From Nymphalis io (taxonomy: Eukaryota; Arthropoda; Insecta; Lepidoptera; Nymphalidae), in assembly GCF_905147045.1 (NCBI RefSeq), contig NC_065910.1, positions 5,952,001-6,016,000 of the forward strand: 64,000 bases of DNA. The letters are read 5' to 3'. Positions within the stretch are counted from its first letter, which is position 1. Each line of letters opens with the position of its first letter. The notes beneath the pieces are model-generated. The model ran no database searches, was not told the DNA's origin, and was given only the letters and a program-made list of their open reading frames with translations. Position numbers and translations under genes: made by a program. This document shows positions 11,691 through 23,306 of this stretch, in pieces.

Positions 11691-12214
11691 CATCATCATA
11701 TCTTATACAAAGTTTTTGTATATCTATTATAGTTTTGACGAAGTTCAAATCGAAACCGCGGAAACCGAGAATTTTTTTCTCTGACATTTCTATGTAGTCT
11801 ATGTCAGTCTTTGAACTGTAAACTAGTAAAAATGAAAGTTCCATGGCAACTGGATTGCTATTTTTTGCGTGAAACCGAAACAAAAACAAAAAAATTAGCT
11901 CTTTATAATATTATGCTACATGATAATATCTGCCTTTCAATAGAATACATAAACAAAAAGACCTCAAAAAAATAATTAATTATTATTATTATTGAAGAGT
12001 AATACCAGTATTCTAGAATTTCAAGTCATTATAATTCATTTTATTTTTTGATATCACTGAATCTTTTCGAGCAAAAGTAATTGGAACAAAGATTTAATTA
12101 CCTTAGAACTGTCTCGAATGTTATCATCCCATTTTTCAAGTTTATTCGAATTTAATAGTTAATTGTATTTATATAACTAAGGAATTGAGTCAAATGAGCA
12201 TACATCGTCGTAGT
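11691..12214. other. No feature seen
   Basis: AT-rich sequence; nothing supported. Confidence 0.4.
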
Positions 12215-12375
12215 ATGCATAAGCGATCCCGTGATGCCAAGAAAAGGTGAGGATACCGCTGGTTTTTAGTGGGTATTCCGGTGCCCCGGACTTTCTAGGC
12301 TCCGTCGTTTCCTACATACATTCACTTCATATGAAGGAAACGCATATATGCGTTATTCCAGCGAGAAAAAAAAAG
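12215..12375 (+). repeat. LINE 3' tail (family H)
   Basis: AAGCGATCCCGTGATGCC, CCGCTGGTTTTTAGTGGG and TTCCAGCGAG followed by an A run match the element at 17193-17378, which ends CCAGCG plus eight A. This is the 3' untranslated end of a poly(A)-tailed non-LTR element. Confidence 0.7.
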
Positions 12376-12504
12376 ACGAGGGTACAAGATTGTACCGAAT
12401 GATACCAGATTCAAAAGAGCAAACATGACTGTATTTAAATATATTTAATTTGTTTTTATATATTCATATCATTTTTATCGGTAAATAAAAAACCTAATGA
12501 CTTC

Positions 12505-12672
12505 AACGCGGGTTGGTTACTCACTTGGCAAAACTTCAGTAAAATTACACTCATACCGGTTTCCTCACGAAATGAATTATAAACGCAAATTAAGCACATG
12601 AAAATTCAGTGGTCCTTGAACCCGCTACCATCGGTTAATATTCAGGCGTTCTAACTACTGGCCATATAGGCT
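12505..12672 (-). repeat. Family A SINE fragment
   Basis: GCGGGTTGGTTACTCACTTGG, GGTTTCCTCACGA, AAATTAAGCACATGAAAATT and the tRNA head (GAACCCGCTACC, CTACTGGCCAT) are preserved; the outer 3' part is lost. Confidence 0.75.
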
Positions 12673-13785
12673 ATACCAGTTGTAATTTTGTATCTTGCAT
12701 TACATGTTTAACAATAGCATTATGAAATAAATTAAATGAACAGCTCAATAATTATTAATTTGAAATGAATGTATCGATCTGTGATAGTTATAATGCTATA
12801 ATTAACAAAACATCATATAACACGCTTATTAGTTTGGTAATTTCACTCTAAATAGAATGTACAGAGCGAAGCCTGTAGATAAAAATGTTTCTTTGATTAA
12901 CTTATATAACTCATTATTAAGATTTTAAGAGAATATAAATTGCTATCCCATTCTTGTTTGAAATTTTAGAAAAGAGCGAATCAATTATGAAGTCTTAGGA
13001 TATTATAATAATCTTAATATGTAATAGTGCGAAAACTTTCATCAAAAATAGTACACCCCGTCTTATTGCCTCTACTGGTCTTGATACAGGAGGTCTGGTT
13101 CTATTTCGGTAACTATATTAATTTGTATTTATTTAAGGCTTTAATGTAAATAAAAAGCCTTAACTTGCTTAATATTATGTTTAAAAAGCCATGTCAATCT
13201 ATTGACTAATTAATAATGCCTCGTATCTCAAAGCCTTTCGGTTAAATCGGGGTTCTTTGTTTGGTTTTTCTGCAATTCCCAACTTTGAATGCGCATGCGC
13301 ACGCCTTGTGGAAAGTCCTTTTGGCATAATATGTGTTTCCCAAGCGTTGCAATGTATGTTAACTTGTGTATGAATGATTAAATTATAAGTCCAAAACGTT
13401 CTATATATAATTTTATTTTTTATACGCGATTATAATATATACATAGAAGATGAAGGAGTAAAATTTGTAAAAGCAAGATTAAATTCAAAGTTAATAAGTA
13501 TATAAGCAACGAAATTTTTAATTCATTAAAATTTAAGCACAGGAAATAATTTAATATGAAACGACAAAATCACTTATGATGTAAGCTATTATTTTTATAT
13601 TATTAAGGCTATTTGACCCACATACCTAATGTTCCAATTTCAAATTTGATCTTAAAATGCATTGGTTTTTAAATATTAATGAAATATTCAACGAAGAAGT
13701 TAACTAATTTTTAGTAGGTAAAGCATACAAGGTCATCGCTCTTCAATAACCAGAATACTAAACTCACGGTAGAATATCATCCATC
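12673..13785. other. No feature seen
   Basis: AT-rich, no exon and no recognised repeat. Confidence 0.4.
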
Positions 13786-13789
13786 CGGT

Positions 13790-14045
13790 GGAAATTTCGA
13801 AGATCAGAACTGAGCGCTTTGCGAACTGTTTTATAAAGCACGCAATTGAGTTGTGGAGTTCATTACCGGTCTACAGACTAAACGCGTTCCAAGCTGGAGT
13901 GAAAATGCACTACATAGGTTTGCTCGCTTCCTCATAGACCGCACTATAAAACAATCCACACCATACAAACAATCTTCAAGGCAAGCATGTTCCATCTTAG
14001 CCATCAGTACTCACCATCTGATGATCTTGTGGTAATCACAAGCCA
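13790..14045 (+). pseudogene. Decayed C-terminal piece of a jockey-like LINE ORF
   Basis: One plus frame around 13835-13910 reads RAIELWSSLPVYRLNAFQ AGVKMHY (split here only for length), close to the carboxy end of jockey/CR1-type reverse transcriptase ORFs (wnsLP..aFK.gV pattern, from knowledge of the family). The next frame (13850 onward) carries SSRQACSILAISTHHL. The switch of frame and internal stops show it is not functional. Confidence 0.5.
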
Positions 14046-14084
14046 ATAAATAGCCTTGGATCTAATAGGACACTTTTATATATG

Positions 14085-14150
14085 CCGTTGGGTCTAATGA
14101 GAACGATCGCCTCAGCCGAAATCGGTCAGACGAACAACATCATTATCGCC
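14085..14150 (+). repeat. Family D SINE 3' end fragment
   Basis: CTCAGCCGAAATCGGTCAGACGAACAACATCATT corresponds to the family D 3' end in plus orientation, over about 60 bases. Confidence 0.55.
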
Positions 14151-15111
14151 ATTTTTAAATCGTTAACAATAATTCCAAAGAGATCCGCGTTGTTATAACT
14201 CAACTATATAAACAATAGAATAATTTAATCATAAAATAAAAATATACAGTAATTTAGTAAATTTTTCATAATAACTACATCTATTTTGTTTTTGACATAC
14301 TTTCACTATTTCAAATTTTAATCATGATTAGACAGACCGCGCCATCTCACGTACAAATTAATAACTATATAAGGACTATTCGTAATGTGTTCTGTATAAA
14401 CGCCATCTTGCGGACTTCTGCAAAACCAGATGGAAAACTCGTTGAACATAGTAAAGAGTTTTAAAGATAACTGATAGATGACACTAATCATATATTATCT
14501 CTTTATTGTATAATTTATTTTTTTATTTTGTTATTATTAATTTTTTTTTTGTGTTCCACTACTTATTATATTTTTATTAAAAAAACCTTTTATTTGGGAC
14601 TTATTGTATTAATTTGAATAGTTGTTTTTTCCGTATTCTATTTTTTTAAATATTATATGGCTTTTTTATAAAGCTTGTTTTATATATTTTTTAAAGCGTT
14701 TAAATCTGTATTTTTACTAATTTATCTAATACCTAATTCTCGCAAGTCTCCCTAACTCACAAGCGAAGGTATGAGTGGAAACTAATAACAAAATACAGTA
14801 TAAAATGGCAATGATTATGCTCCAAGCCTTTTCAAGAGCATTTAACCCAGCAGTGAAACATTAATAGGCTGTTAATTTATTCATAAATTACTTGCATACG
14901 TAAGCCTTCTTCTTGAATCAATATTTATTGATGATAATTAAATCCCTATGGACTATCTCTTTATTTATAAATGTTTTATGTAAATTAGCTAAGCTATTGA
15001 TATTTTTTTTTCGAATGGAACTAAAAACAGTGCATCCTGAGCAACTTTGGTGGCGATTCGTTATGCTGTGTCTTCTATCCAATGTCAAGTCAATGATAAC
15101 AAAAAAGAGAG
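14151..15111. other. No feature seen
   Basis: Very AT-rich; the CGCCATCT motifs near 14340 and 14402 are short. No gene. Confidence 0.4.
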
Positions 15112-15124
15112 ATCAATGTTTAAC

Positions 15125-15195
15125 AGTAAACAGTAACAGCCTGTGAATGTCCCACTGCTGGGCTAAGGCCTCCTCTCCCTTTTTGAGAAGAAGGA
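15125..15195 (-). repeat. Severely 5'-truncated family A SINE with 13-bp TSD
   Basis: Only the last 71 bases of the SINE are present (AGTAAACAGTAACAGCCTG to TTTTTGAGAAGAAGGA). It is flanked by direct repeats ATCAATGTTTAAC at 15112-15124 and 15196-15208. This shows target-primed integration with early arrest of reverse transcription. Confidence 0.9.
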
Positions 15196-15208
15196 ATCAA
15201 TGTTTAAC

Positions 15209-16375
15209 TGAAGCTAAACAGATGCTAAGTAGCGTTTATAAGTATTACTTACCGTGTAAAGCAAAGCAAGTAGTTGATAAATAAAATTAAGTATGATGTT
15301 TACGAGAACTTTAAATGCCATATTTCTACAATCACTTTCTTAAAGCTATCAAGGCGTGTTTTCTTAGAAATTGTTTAAGAAAATATGTAAAAATAATAGA
15401 GTACTAGCCTATACCAGGGGTCCAAGCTTCAACGTTCAATGCTGTAAAATTAAGCTGATAGAAGCCAAATATTGAAATATTTTTACTATATAAATACGAG
15501 GTAAAGCGCAACTTTTACACTTAAAAAATGTCGCACTTAAATTCGACCCTAAAATTTTACTCTCATCTTTACCGCGGAGGTTTTATTGAGAAGTAATAAA
15601 GTCAGAAAACGCTTAATTGAACGGAACCAGTGATAATTTTTTTTTCTCTAATTGCAAAATCTTTACGCTGTTTGCAGTCAAAACATTTGTAATAATCGTG
15701 AAAACATTTGTTGAAGATACAACACCCGTGTTATTGCATCAAATATGATTAACTAGTTCATTTTTCGCCAACAGAATCTGGATTGCGATTCAACGTGCAA
15801 ATGCTGCTAGCATTCTAGCAGCTGCTAGCTGAGTAGCTCAAATATTTCAACTGTAAATTACAAAAATACATAATTAATTTAGAAAATAAATATATGTACA
15901 TATATATACATTGTTATAACGAGTTTATACATAATACAAATAGTTAATTGGACAAACCCCAAAGCCGAGAAAGTTCTAACTTAAATAATTAAGACCACAA
16001 AGATACACTTTGAGAAGTTATTTCATAATACACAACATGTTCTTTGAAATTTTAGCCATAATACCTTAATAGAAATTTTAATACAAGTCAAAGTAGACTT
16101 TAATATTACTCGATAGAGTTGATTGTTGAATGATATGGGATCTTATTTTATGATTTAACGAAATCGAGCTTAGCAGCAGAGACTACTGGAGTAATTGTAG
16201 AAGTTTTAACCTATCGTCCATTGGAGTTTGTAAAGCGTTATTGTCAAAGTTATGGGCTAATGGAAAATGAAATTTTATTTCGAAGCGCTTATCGCCATTT
16301 TGTAAATAATTTAAAGTCATTCTAAAGTATTTATATTATCAACATTAATAGTTTATGATATAAATGTAATAATTA
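15209..16375. other. No gene; small hairpin at 15803-15822
   Basis: GCTGCTAG, loop CATT, CTAGCAGC forms a short hairpin. Otherwise AT-rich with nothing recognised. Confidence 0.4.
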
Positions 16376-16377
16376 CC

Positions 16378-16676
16378 GTAACAGCCTGTGAATGTCCCAC
16401 TGCTGGGCTAAAGGCCTCCTCTCCTCTTTTTGAGGAGAAGGTTTGGAGCTTATTCCACCACGCTGCTCCAAGCGGGTTGGTAGAATTCACATGTGGCAGA
16501 ACTTCAGTGAAATTAGACACATGCAGGTTTCCTCACGATGTTTTCCTTCACCGTAAAGCACGAGATGAATTATAATCACAAATTAAGCACATGAAAATTC
16601 AGTGGTGCTTGCCCGGGTTTGAACCCACGAGCATCGGTTAAGATTCACGCGTTCTTACCACAGGGCCTCGGCTTTT
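16378..16676 (-). repeat. Family A SINE, near full length
   Basis: From GTAACAGCCTGTGAATG to the head (minus strand GAGGCCCTGTGG, then B-box GGGTTCAAACCCGGG at about 16611-16625). Confidence 0.9.
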
Positions 16677-17178
16677 TTACAGTTTATGTAATAATTATAT
16701 TATTATTATTCACAATTTTTCTTTATTAAGTAGTCCTAAAGATATCTTTATAATGTGATCCGGGAGGCAGTGTTGAAAATGATTAAGTCATTTTTTTAAT
16801 TACAGAGTATATGCGATATAAATGTGATAATATCCCCAACCTAACATTTAAGCAGTTTTATAGTAATCATAATAGTCTGACATGAGAAGAGATTTAAATA
16901 AAGTAATGATGATATGATGATTACGGTGATAATGAAACAAATTATAAATTAGACTAAAGTTATGTGGCACTTATGCCATTTTATTTAGCAAGTTGCTTCG
17001 TTTTCGTATTTTTTGTCATTTATTTTTCGACATCGGTCTGTCACTATATAATATGTGTTATTTGAAGTTTTAAATTAAACGCAGTAGTTCATACTCAAGT
17101 ATAAATTATACTAATATTGGAACCCATATTGTGTGGTTAGAAAAGGTTTCGCTGTTTAATAATAGTCGAAAATTAGCT
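16677..17178. other. No feature seen
   Basis: AT-rich; nothing recognised. Confidence 0.4.
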
Positions 17179-17192
17179 AGGACTGCAGGGCT

Positions 17193-17378
17193 CTCCCTAG
17201 AAATGGAGGCCGCTTCGGCGGCCCAACCGTCGGGGCGTCACGGTAGGATGCCGTAAGCGATCCCGTGATGCCCCCTCAAAAAGATGGAGTGGGTTCCGTT
17301 GGTTTTTAGTGGGTATTTAGCGGCGCCTTTAGCGCCGGCGAGACCCACATGTGGGGGAAGTTTTTCCAGCGAAAAAAA
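17193..17378 (+). repeat. LINE 3' tail (family H), 5'-truncated, with TSD
   Basis: A 186-base insert, much richer in G+C than its surroundings, ends CCAGCG plus eight A. It is flanked by AGGACTGCAGGGCT (17179-17192) and AGGACTGTAGGGCT (17379-17392), a 14-bp target-site duplication with one difference. The minus frame 17238-17420 is not a gene. Confidence 0.85.
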
Positions 17379-17768
17379 AGGACTGTAGGGCTGTTCTATA
17401 AGAATAAACTCGAGACTCACCGAAGAAATCGATCGTTAAATGTTAGAAAGTCACATGACTCTAATAATTATAATATTTCAATAATATACACATCAGACGG
17501 TTTTCAGCATTTCACGGGTGAGTATTGAAGTGAGTTCTTACAGAATTGCATTGCTGGAACGCTTAATTTTTTTAAAGTATATTATCAACGTAGTCGAAAA
17601 GTAAATTCGTCTTGTATTTAAAGAATACTGGTAATATTGTAAATTGTAATCCAAATAAAATTTGATTTCAACATTAATTAAAATTATATCATTTAATATT
17701 TAATTACAACAATGACTAGTCCGATATAAGAATGTTACATAACAACAAAAAATCTAAAGTGTTTCTTA

Positions 17769-20700
17769 TCACCAAATGTGTTCAAACTTGGCTGCTAGAC
17801 CAACGTCAGGCTTGCCATGACCCAAGTCTTGGGAGATAGTTCCTCCAGCTGATACGTGAGTATTTTTGTCTATATTCCAGACTTTAGAAGCAGCAGCTGC
17901 AGCCTGTAAAATTATAATGTAAGTTAACTATTTAAAGTTGAAAATGTTATCCAAAATAATGTATTTCTTTTAAAAAGAAATGAATAAGCATATTTAAATA
18001 TATTGAAATTCGAAAAGACTCAATTTCGAATTCAAAGAATATCTTGAGACATGAAAAACGTTACAAAAACTAAAATGTTACATGCAAGAGTGTCCAACGT
18101 TGCATCATATAATAATGCAGTTTAAAAGCTTGGAGTAAATGTACTAACATAAAATAATATTATTCACACTTTGGAATTTTGACCAACTGCTGAAGTAAAC
18201 AGAAGTGAAGTCTACTCTGAAGACATCTTGGAATAAAATTATTAAATCATTGCGAAGTCATGGCCGGTAGCAAATTTATACATATTTCTCATATTCCTAA
18301 TAAAACTTACGTTCGTTCCACCACCGATTTGTTTTGTCAGTTTCAAAGTGGCGTCGGCGTTTTTGTTAGCGTTAGTCCAATCTAATTTCCCTCCAAAATA
18401 ACTGTTGTCGCCGCTTGGGCTCAGAACGCGTGAACCATACGCTTCAGCTTTCAATACACCCCTAGCATCATTGAATATATCTTGCCTGTAACCAGCTTTG
18501 CCCTGTAAAAGGTAAATAATGCAAACTTGAAGATTTTTCTAAAGTGGTTTTATCGCAATGATTACATTTGCACCTACAACCATAGACCACTTATGATAAT
18601 ATTATAATAGCTAACGCGTTTTCGTTAACGATATTCAATAACGTAATTATTTCTCTATTAATTCTAATCACACCTTTTTAAAGATTACCAGGGTGCCTAT
18701 TGCGATTTTCTTTAATTATTCGATAGCGTTGCTGTTAAATTTGTTGATTTGTATGAAATTCCGATTATTGTCATATGACGACACTTTTTTCTTTCCATAC
18801 AAATTGCAACGTCAACTCTACTATATAAGCAAAATAACTCGCACTATGCACATAGAAAATGTATATAATTGTACTAATTAAAATAATATTCCAATAATTA
18901 GTAATAATTTTTTTTTTATAGAATAGGAAGGCGGACGAGCATATGGGCCACCTGATGGTAAGTGGTCACCAAACGCCCTTAGACATTGGCATTGTAAGAA
19001 ATGTCAACCATCGCTTACATAGCCAATGCGCCACCAACCTTGGGAACTAAGATTTTATGTCCCTTGTGCCTGTAATTACACTGGCTCACTCATCCTTCAA
19101 ACCGGAACACAACAATAACAAGTACTGCTGTTTTGCCGTAGAATATCTGATGAGTAGGTGGTACCTACCCAGACGAGCTTGCACAAAGCTCTACCACCAG
19201 TAGTATATATATTATTCCAAGCTTATATTAAAAGTTATCTAATCAACATAAAATAAATTCAATATTATCTAAAAAAATACTTAATTCAAGTATGCTCTCG
19301 CTTTTAAAGTGGTATAATATAGTAATAGCCTGTGGATGTCCCACTGCTGGGCAAAGGCCTCCTCTCCCTTTTTGAGGAGAAGGTTTTGGACCTTATTCCA
19401 CCACGCTGCTCCAATGCGGATTGGTGGAATACACGTGTGTCAGAATTTCAGTGAAATTAGACACATGCAGGTATTCTCACTGTGTATTCCTTCACTGTCA
19501 AGCACGAGATAAATTATAATCACAAATTAAGCACATGAAATTCAGTGGTGCTTACCTGGGTTTGTACCCACGATCATTGGTTAAGATTCACGCGTTCTTA
19601 CCACTGGGCCATTTCGAATTTTAAAGTGTCATTTTAAAACTAAATTAAAAGTAAATACCCCTACGGTTTGTAATTTCTACCAGAATACACCGGCAAGAAA
19701 CTCACTCTATAGCTATTTATATGACTGATTTATATTTGAAACAAAAATTTAAACATTATAATCAGGATCAGTTTCAATTCTTGTAAATGTTTGTTAGTTA
19801 AAATAATGAAAGTGTACTTACAAAAAGCATATCCTCTGTGTTACCGAGGGTACCAAATATTCTTCCGTCACCGGTTCTCTTGATCCAAGTAACGTCGCGT
19901 GGATGACGAGCCGACTTCGCGAGCATGTAATAATCAGGGTATCTGGAGGGAAATCATATATCGATACAAACAATGATTTTGACACTGATTGAAATTATAC
20001 ATCGATATTTCAGTGGCGTGGACATCCAGATAATTATTACTTAGTTTTTAAGTTTATGTAAATTTAAAAGATAGATATGTATTAATTGGTGTACCAGTGG
20101 AGCCATTAAGTAATTCTATCTTATTTTATAATTCAAACGTGATGATGGCGCCATAGTCTCGCCGTCATATTTAATATCATGTTAATAAAAAGCACATGCC
20201 GTCAAAATGTTTGATTGAAATGTTTTTCTTCTTTGTTTAAAATTTATTAGAATCGAATCAAATAGAATCACTTTATTCAACATATAAACATTAAACTTAC
20301 TTATTGATAGTCAAATTAGAAACTACCACTATTTCGGAAAGAAATACCCTGACCTGAGAAGAACCGCTGAAAGAAACTCAGAAGAAAAGTCGAAGGATTC
20401 TCAGATTTTATATTACAATATTCATAAATAAAATTATTTATTATTTATTAATTCTGCATAAAAATTTATTCATAATTAAATTACTTCGACGGACGTCAGA
20501 TAATAAAGACAAGTTTTGTTTCATTACATTTCAAATCTGACTTAGATGATTTTTTGTTAAATTATGGTAAAGTAGGAATTATTGTACGGAATTGCTTATA
20601 AACGTTGCATAGCCGCTGCTTAGATAAATACTGATTTCGCTCTTTCTGTCATAGATCATTTGCCTTTCGAAAGAAAACAAAGCATTGTTCAACTAATCAC

Positions 20701-20873
20701 TCGCTATGCAACGTTTATAAGACCGATAATATTTTTGAAAATTTTATATCACTTATTGTTTTGTGGAATTTTGATAATTTGATTATTTACCGTTCTTTAT
20801 AAGAAGGTGGTTGAGACACTTGTGCGCAAGCGCACACCAGTAAGGCGAATCCAAGAATGATTTGTACTTGCAT
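17769..20873 (-). CDS. gloverin: Gloverin 1, antibacterial prepropeptide
   Basis: Spliced gene, coding exons (minus strand) 20873-20791, 19942-19822, 18502-18311 and 17903-17769. All junctions are GT..AG, the frame is kept, and the product has 176 residues. Residues 1-17 form the signal peptide (MQVQIILGFALLVCACA). The pro-segment ends RHPR at 40-43, so the mature peptide starts DVTW at 44 and has 133 residues ending FEHIW. It is rich in Gly, Ala and Asn, with the family blocks FGTLGNTED, IFNDARG, EAYGSRVL and KPDVGLAAKFEH. Net charge by hand count is about +2. Gloverins are lepidopteran secreted proteins acting mainly on Gram-negative bacteria (family knowledge). It is paired head to head with gloverin 2, with identical splice phases. 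Introns hold transposon copies. A closely similar promoter suggests shared immune induction. Confidence 0.96.
18908..19205 (-). repeat. Family B element inside gloverin 1 intron
   Basis: Full-length copy from poly(T) (18908) through GGAAGGCGGACGAGCATATG to CTCTACCACCAGTAG. It lies in the intron between coding exons 2 and 3. Confidence 0.9.
19320..19612 (-). repeat. Family A SINE inside gloverin 1 intron
   Basis: AGTAATAGCCTGTGGATG to CCACTGGGCCATTTCG. Same intron as the family B copy upstream. Confidence 0.9.
20231..20420. repeat. Interspersed repeat in gloverin 1 intron 1
   Basis: GAATCACTTTATTCAACATA, CGGAAAGAAATACCCTGACC and GAGAAGAACCGCTGAAAGAA resemble a widespread lepidopteran interspersed element. 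Limits and class are uncertain. Confidence 0.45.
20591..20727. mobile_element. Small TIR element (MITE) in gloverin 1 intron 1
   Basis: GCTTATAAACGTTGCATAG at the left is matched by CTATGCAACGTTTATAAG at the right as inverted ends; the unit is about 137 bp with no coding capacity. A related copy interrupted by family B is at 31050-31275. The target duplication is not certain (TA or TTA are possible). Confidence 0.75.
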
Positions 20874-21049
20874 TTTGATCTAAAAAAAGAACAATTTAAA
20901 CAATTATTATTATAAAAACTTAAGTCTTAAATTACCATTATTTTAATTAATATATATATTATATAAGAAAATCCTTTCAAGTTTCAATAATTTAATGTCT
21001 TAGAAATAGGCCTTTTGTTACACGTGAGTAATTAGAGGTAGCAGAATTC

Positions 21050-21190
21050 ATTCCGAAACATTCCTCACGATATTTTCTTTTAGCACAGAACGCTTTAAAA
21101 GCACAAAAAACTGAGTAAGTTCAACGCACAGATCATTGAACCCGCGACCTTCGATCAACATCCAAGTGCTATCAACTAGGCCATATAACT
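21050..21190 (-). repeat. Degenerate SINE fragment in 5'UTR intron of gloverin 1
   Basis: CCTCACGATATTTTC, TTGAACCCGCGACC and ACTAGGCCATAT keep the family A order, including the tRNA-like head. Confidence 0.55.
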
Positions 21191-21293
21191 TCATAATGTA
21201 TTATTATGTAAGTTAAATAATATATTTCTCTAATTAGGTATTAACTTTTTTAATGTATTTAAGATATGAATAATTAAAACAAAAATATATTAC

Positions 21294-21340
21294 TTTATAT
21301 ATGATAAGCAGCTAACCTCCTCAAGTTCTGACTATTAATG
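21294..21340 (-). other. Predicted non-coding first exon of gloverin 1
   Basis: The minus strand carries a donor-like AAA/GTAATA at 21294/21293 and an acceptor TTTTTTAG/ATCAAAATG just before the start codon (intron 21293-20880). Gloverin 2 has the same arrangement, including the shared AGCTGC near the end of the exon. The transcription start is inferred from the TATA position only. Confidence 0.6.
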
Positions 21341-21364
21341 AATATTAAAATACATTATTCTTTT

Positions 21365-21430
21365 ATTTATATGTAAGTTTGTATCGAGGTTAAGTCCCTA
21401 TCCACACAGAGTTCATCATATCTGACTCAC
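21365..21430 (-). promoter_or_regulatory. Gloverin 1 immune promoter: conserved block, kappaB-like site, TATA
   Basis: On the minus strand: GTGAGTCAGATATGATGAAC (21430-21411), GGATA GATA-type motif abutting GGGACTTAAC (21398-21389, kappaB-like), and ATATAAAT (21372-21365). The kappaB start to TATA start is 26 bases, the same as in gloverin 2. Such sites bind Rel/NF-kappaB factors in insect immune genes (family knowledge; binding not shown). Confidence 0.75.
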
Positions 21431-21459
21431 GCTTTATACATGATAAAAACATAAACAAG

Positions 21460-21510
21460 ATATATAACGTTGGGGGAATTTCAGCTTTAAAGCGATTAGT
21501 GACGGCTTTA
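21460..21510 (-). promoter_or_regulatory. Distal upstream block conserved with gloverin 2
   Basis: Minus strand GTCACTAATCGCTTTAAAGC (21502-21483) and then CCCCCAACGTTA match the order GTCACAAATCGCTTTATAGC .. CCCCGACGTTCC at 24866-24912. It lies about 60-90 bases upstream of the proximal block. Confidence 0.6.
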
Positions 21511-21924
21511 ACGGCGAGGTACAAAATTGTTTCTCTACAAAATGACGCGTGTACAAACACTGCGCGCATTGAAATTTCATATCATGTGAATCTTTTCTCT
21601 TTGTCTCTCGTTTGTAATTTATGATTAGGTCGAAAAGGATGAATGATGATGATATTTAGGATTTCATTTCTGTGTTACTGTTCGAAGAGTAAGTGAAAGC
21701 GTAATTATAGATAGTCTCGTAACACAGTGGAAAGTTGCTTAAACCTTCGTCTCAGGTTTGAGTTGTTTATTTCCGAACCGGTGGTAGATTTATGACAATA
21801 AGTGTAACACTTTTATTTTGAATAAAGATTTTTCATTTTAAATGTGGACTGCCGAGCGTTGAGCGAGAATTCAGCTTGTTGCCATTACACACCTGAAAGC
21901 TGGGTTTTATTATTTTAAATACAG

Positions 21925-22151
21925 TACAGTAACAGCCTGTGAATGTCCCACTGCTGGGCTAAGGCCTCCTCTCCCTTTTTGAGGAGAAGGTTTGGAGCTT
22001 ATTCCACCACGCTGCTCCAATGCGGGTTGGTGAAATACACATGTGGCAGAATTTCAGTGAAATTCGACACATGCAGGTTTCCTCACGATGTTTTCCTTCA
22101 CCGTCAAGCACGAGATGAATTATAATAACAAATTAAGCACATGAAAATTCA
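21925..22151 (-). repeat. Family A SINE lacking its tRNA head
   Basis: Copy from ACAGTAACAGCCTGTGAATG to GCACATGAAAATTCAGTG, then an abrupt join to family B. The head (A and B boxes) is absent. Confidence 0.88.
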
Positions 22152-22362
22152 GTGTAAGAAATGTTAAGCATCGCTTATATCGCCAATGCGCCACCAACCT
22201 TGGGAACTAAGATGTTATGTTCCTTGTGCCTGTAATTACACTGGCTCACTCAGCCTTTAAACCGGAACACAAAAATATCAAGTACTGCTGTTTTGCGGTA
22301 GAATATCTGATGAGTGGGTGGTACCTACCCAGCCGAGCTTGCACAAAGCTCTACCACCAGAT
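22152..22362 (-). repeat. Family B copy lacking its poly(A) part, fused to the SINE
   Basis: Starts inside the element at TAAGAAATGTTAAGCATCGC and ends CTCTACCACCAG. The outer 3' portion with poly(A) is missing, so both partners are cut at the junction at about 22151. Confidence 0.88.
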
Positions 22363-22870
22363 TGTCGCTGATTAATAGATTCAACATAAATCAACTTTAA
22401 CTATTTAAGCTTATTTTTCATTTTATATTGATATAAATTGACAGGAAATAACTGTCAAATTTAAAAAAGCCAAAGTGTCTTGTGATACGGTCTTAGCGCC
22501 CCCTTTCTAGTCGACGCTTAGAGCGATCGATTTTTACTTATCTCATGGCTGATGCTGCCTCTATAAATCTAACGACCCGTAACTTGATAAGATCTATTAA
22601 GTCATTTAGAGTCTTAATAAGTGTTTCGCACAAACGCATTTCTATCTTTGTCAGCGCTATCGGGTTTAAACCAGACACGTCGTTGGAGGGGAATTTTCTG
22701 TAACACGTTACAACAAATACGTTATCATTATCATAAATAACTTTGTTTTCATTTAAACTCTTATCACTCAAACGTAACAAATATTCATTAAATAACCAAG
22801 AATATTAATAGAAAAATTACCAAATACATCGTATGTTAGTTTTGTTAAAAGTATGTTATAATTTAAATGT
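22363..22870. other. No recognised gene; 80-residue minus frame
   Basis: The minus frame 22780-22538 is open but matches no family I know and has no splice context. A block AGCGCTGACAAAGATAGAAATG on the minus strand resembles common lepidopteran repeat sequence. Confidence 0.35.
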
Positions 22871-23115
22871 TATCTAAATAATATAAAACTAAATGGCTAT
22901 CTGCTACTGTTTGTATCTCCACTAACTTCTTCTAAGCCACTCAACGGATTTTGATACGATTTTCACTAAGAGAAATAGCGATATACGAGGAAGGATTCCA
23001 CCAAATGCTTCAACTATGACTTTGTTTTGTATAAAAAACTGTTTTCTTACGCTTACATGGCTAACGCTGGCTAAGCCGTAGGAGATCGAAATCGAAACAA
23101 TTTCTTCCACAGAAA
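22870..23115 (-). repeat. Old interspersed repeat (TTCGATCTCCTACGGCTTAG type)
   Basis: Minus strand: TTTCGATCTCCTACGGCTTA, AACAGTTTTTTATACAAAAC and AAATCCGTTGAGTGGCTTAG. This order is typical of an abundant lepidopteran element end. The class is not resolved. Confidence 0.45.
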
Positions 23116-23306
23116 ATTACGTTTATTGGGTATGTAGTTAATGACCATGTCTATCTTCTAAGGAATATACCTTATACACAATAACTATTTTTCTAATACA
23201 GATAAGTAAAAAACAATAGGTTGTTTGCTAAGGCATTTTGTCTCATTCATAAAGAATACATATTAGTTAGTTACCTTGGGCATTTAACTTAGACAACAAT
23301 ATTTCA

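Noticed and set aside
11434..11889. 151-residue minus frame, one of the longest in the window
   Set aside because: Its carboxy half is family D SINE antisense; the rest has no motif, splice context or homology I recognise.
22538..22780. 80-residue minus frame between the gloverins
   Set aside because: No family recognised, no splice or promoter context; not enough to call a gene.
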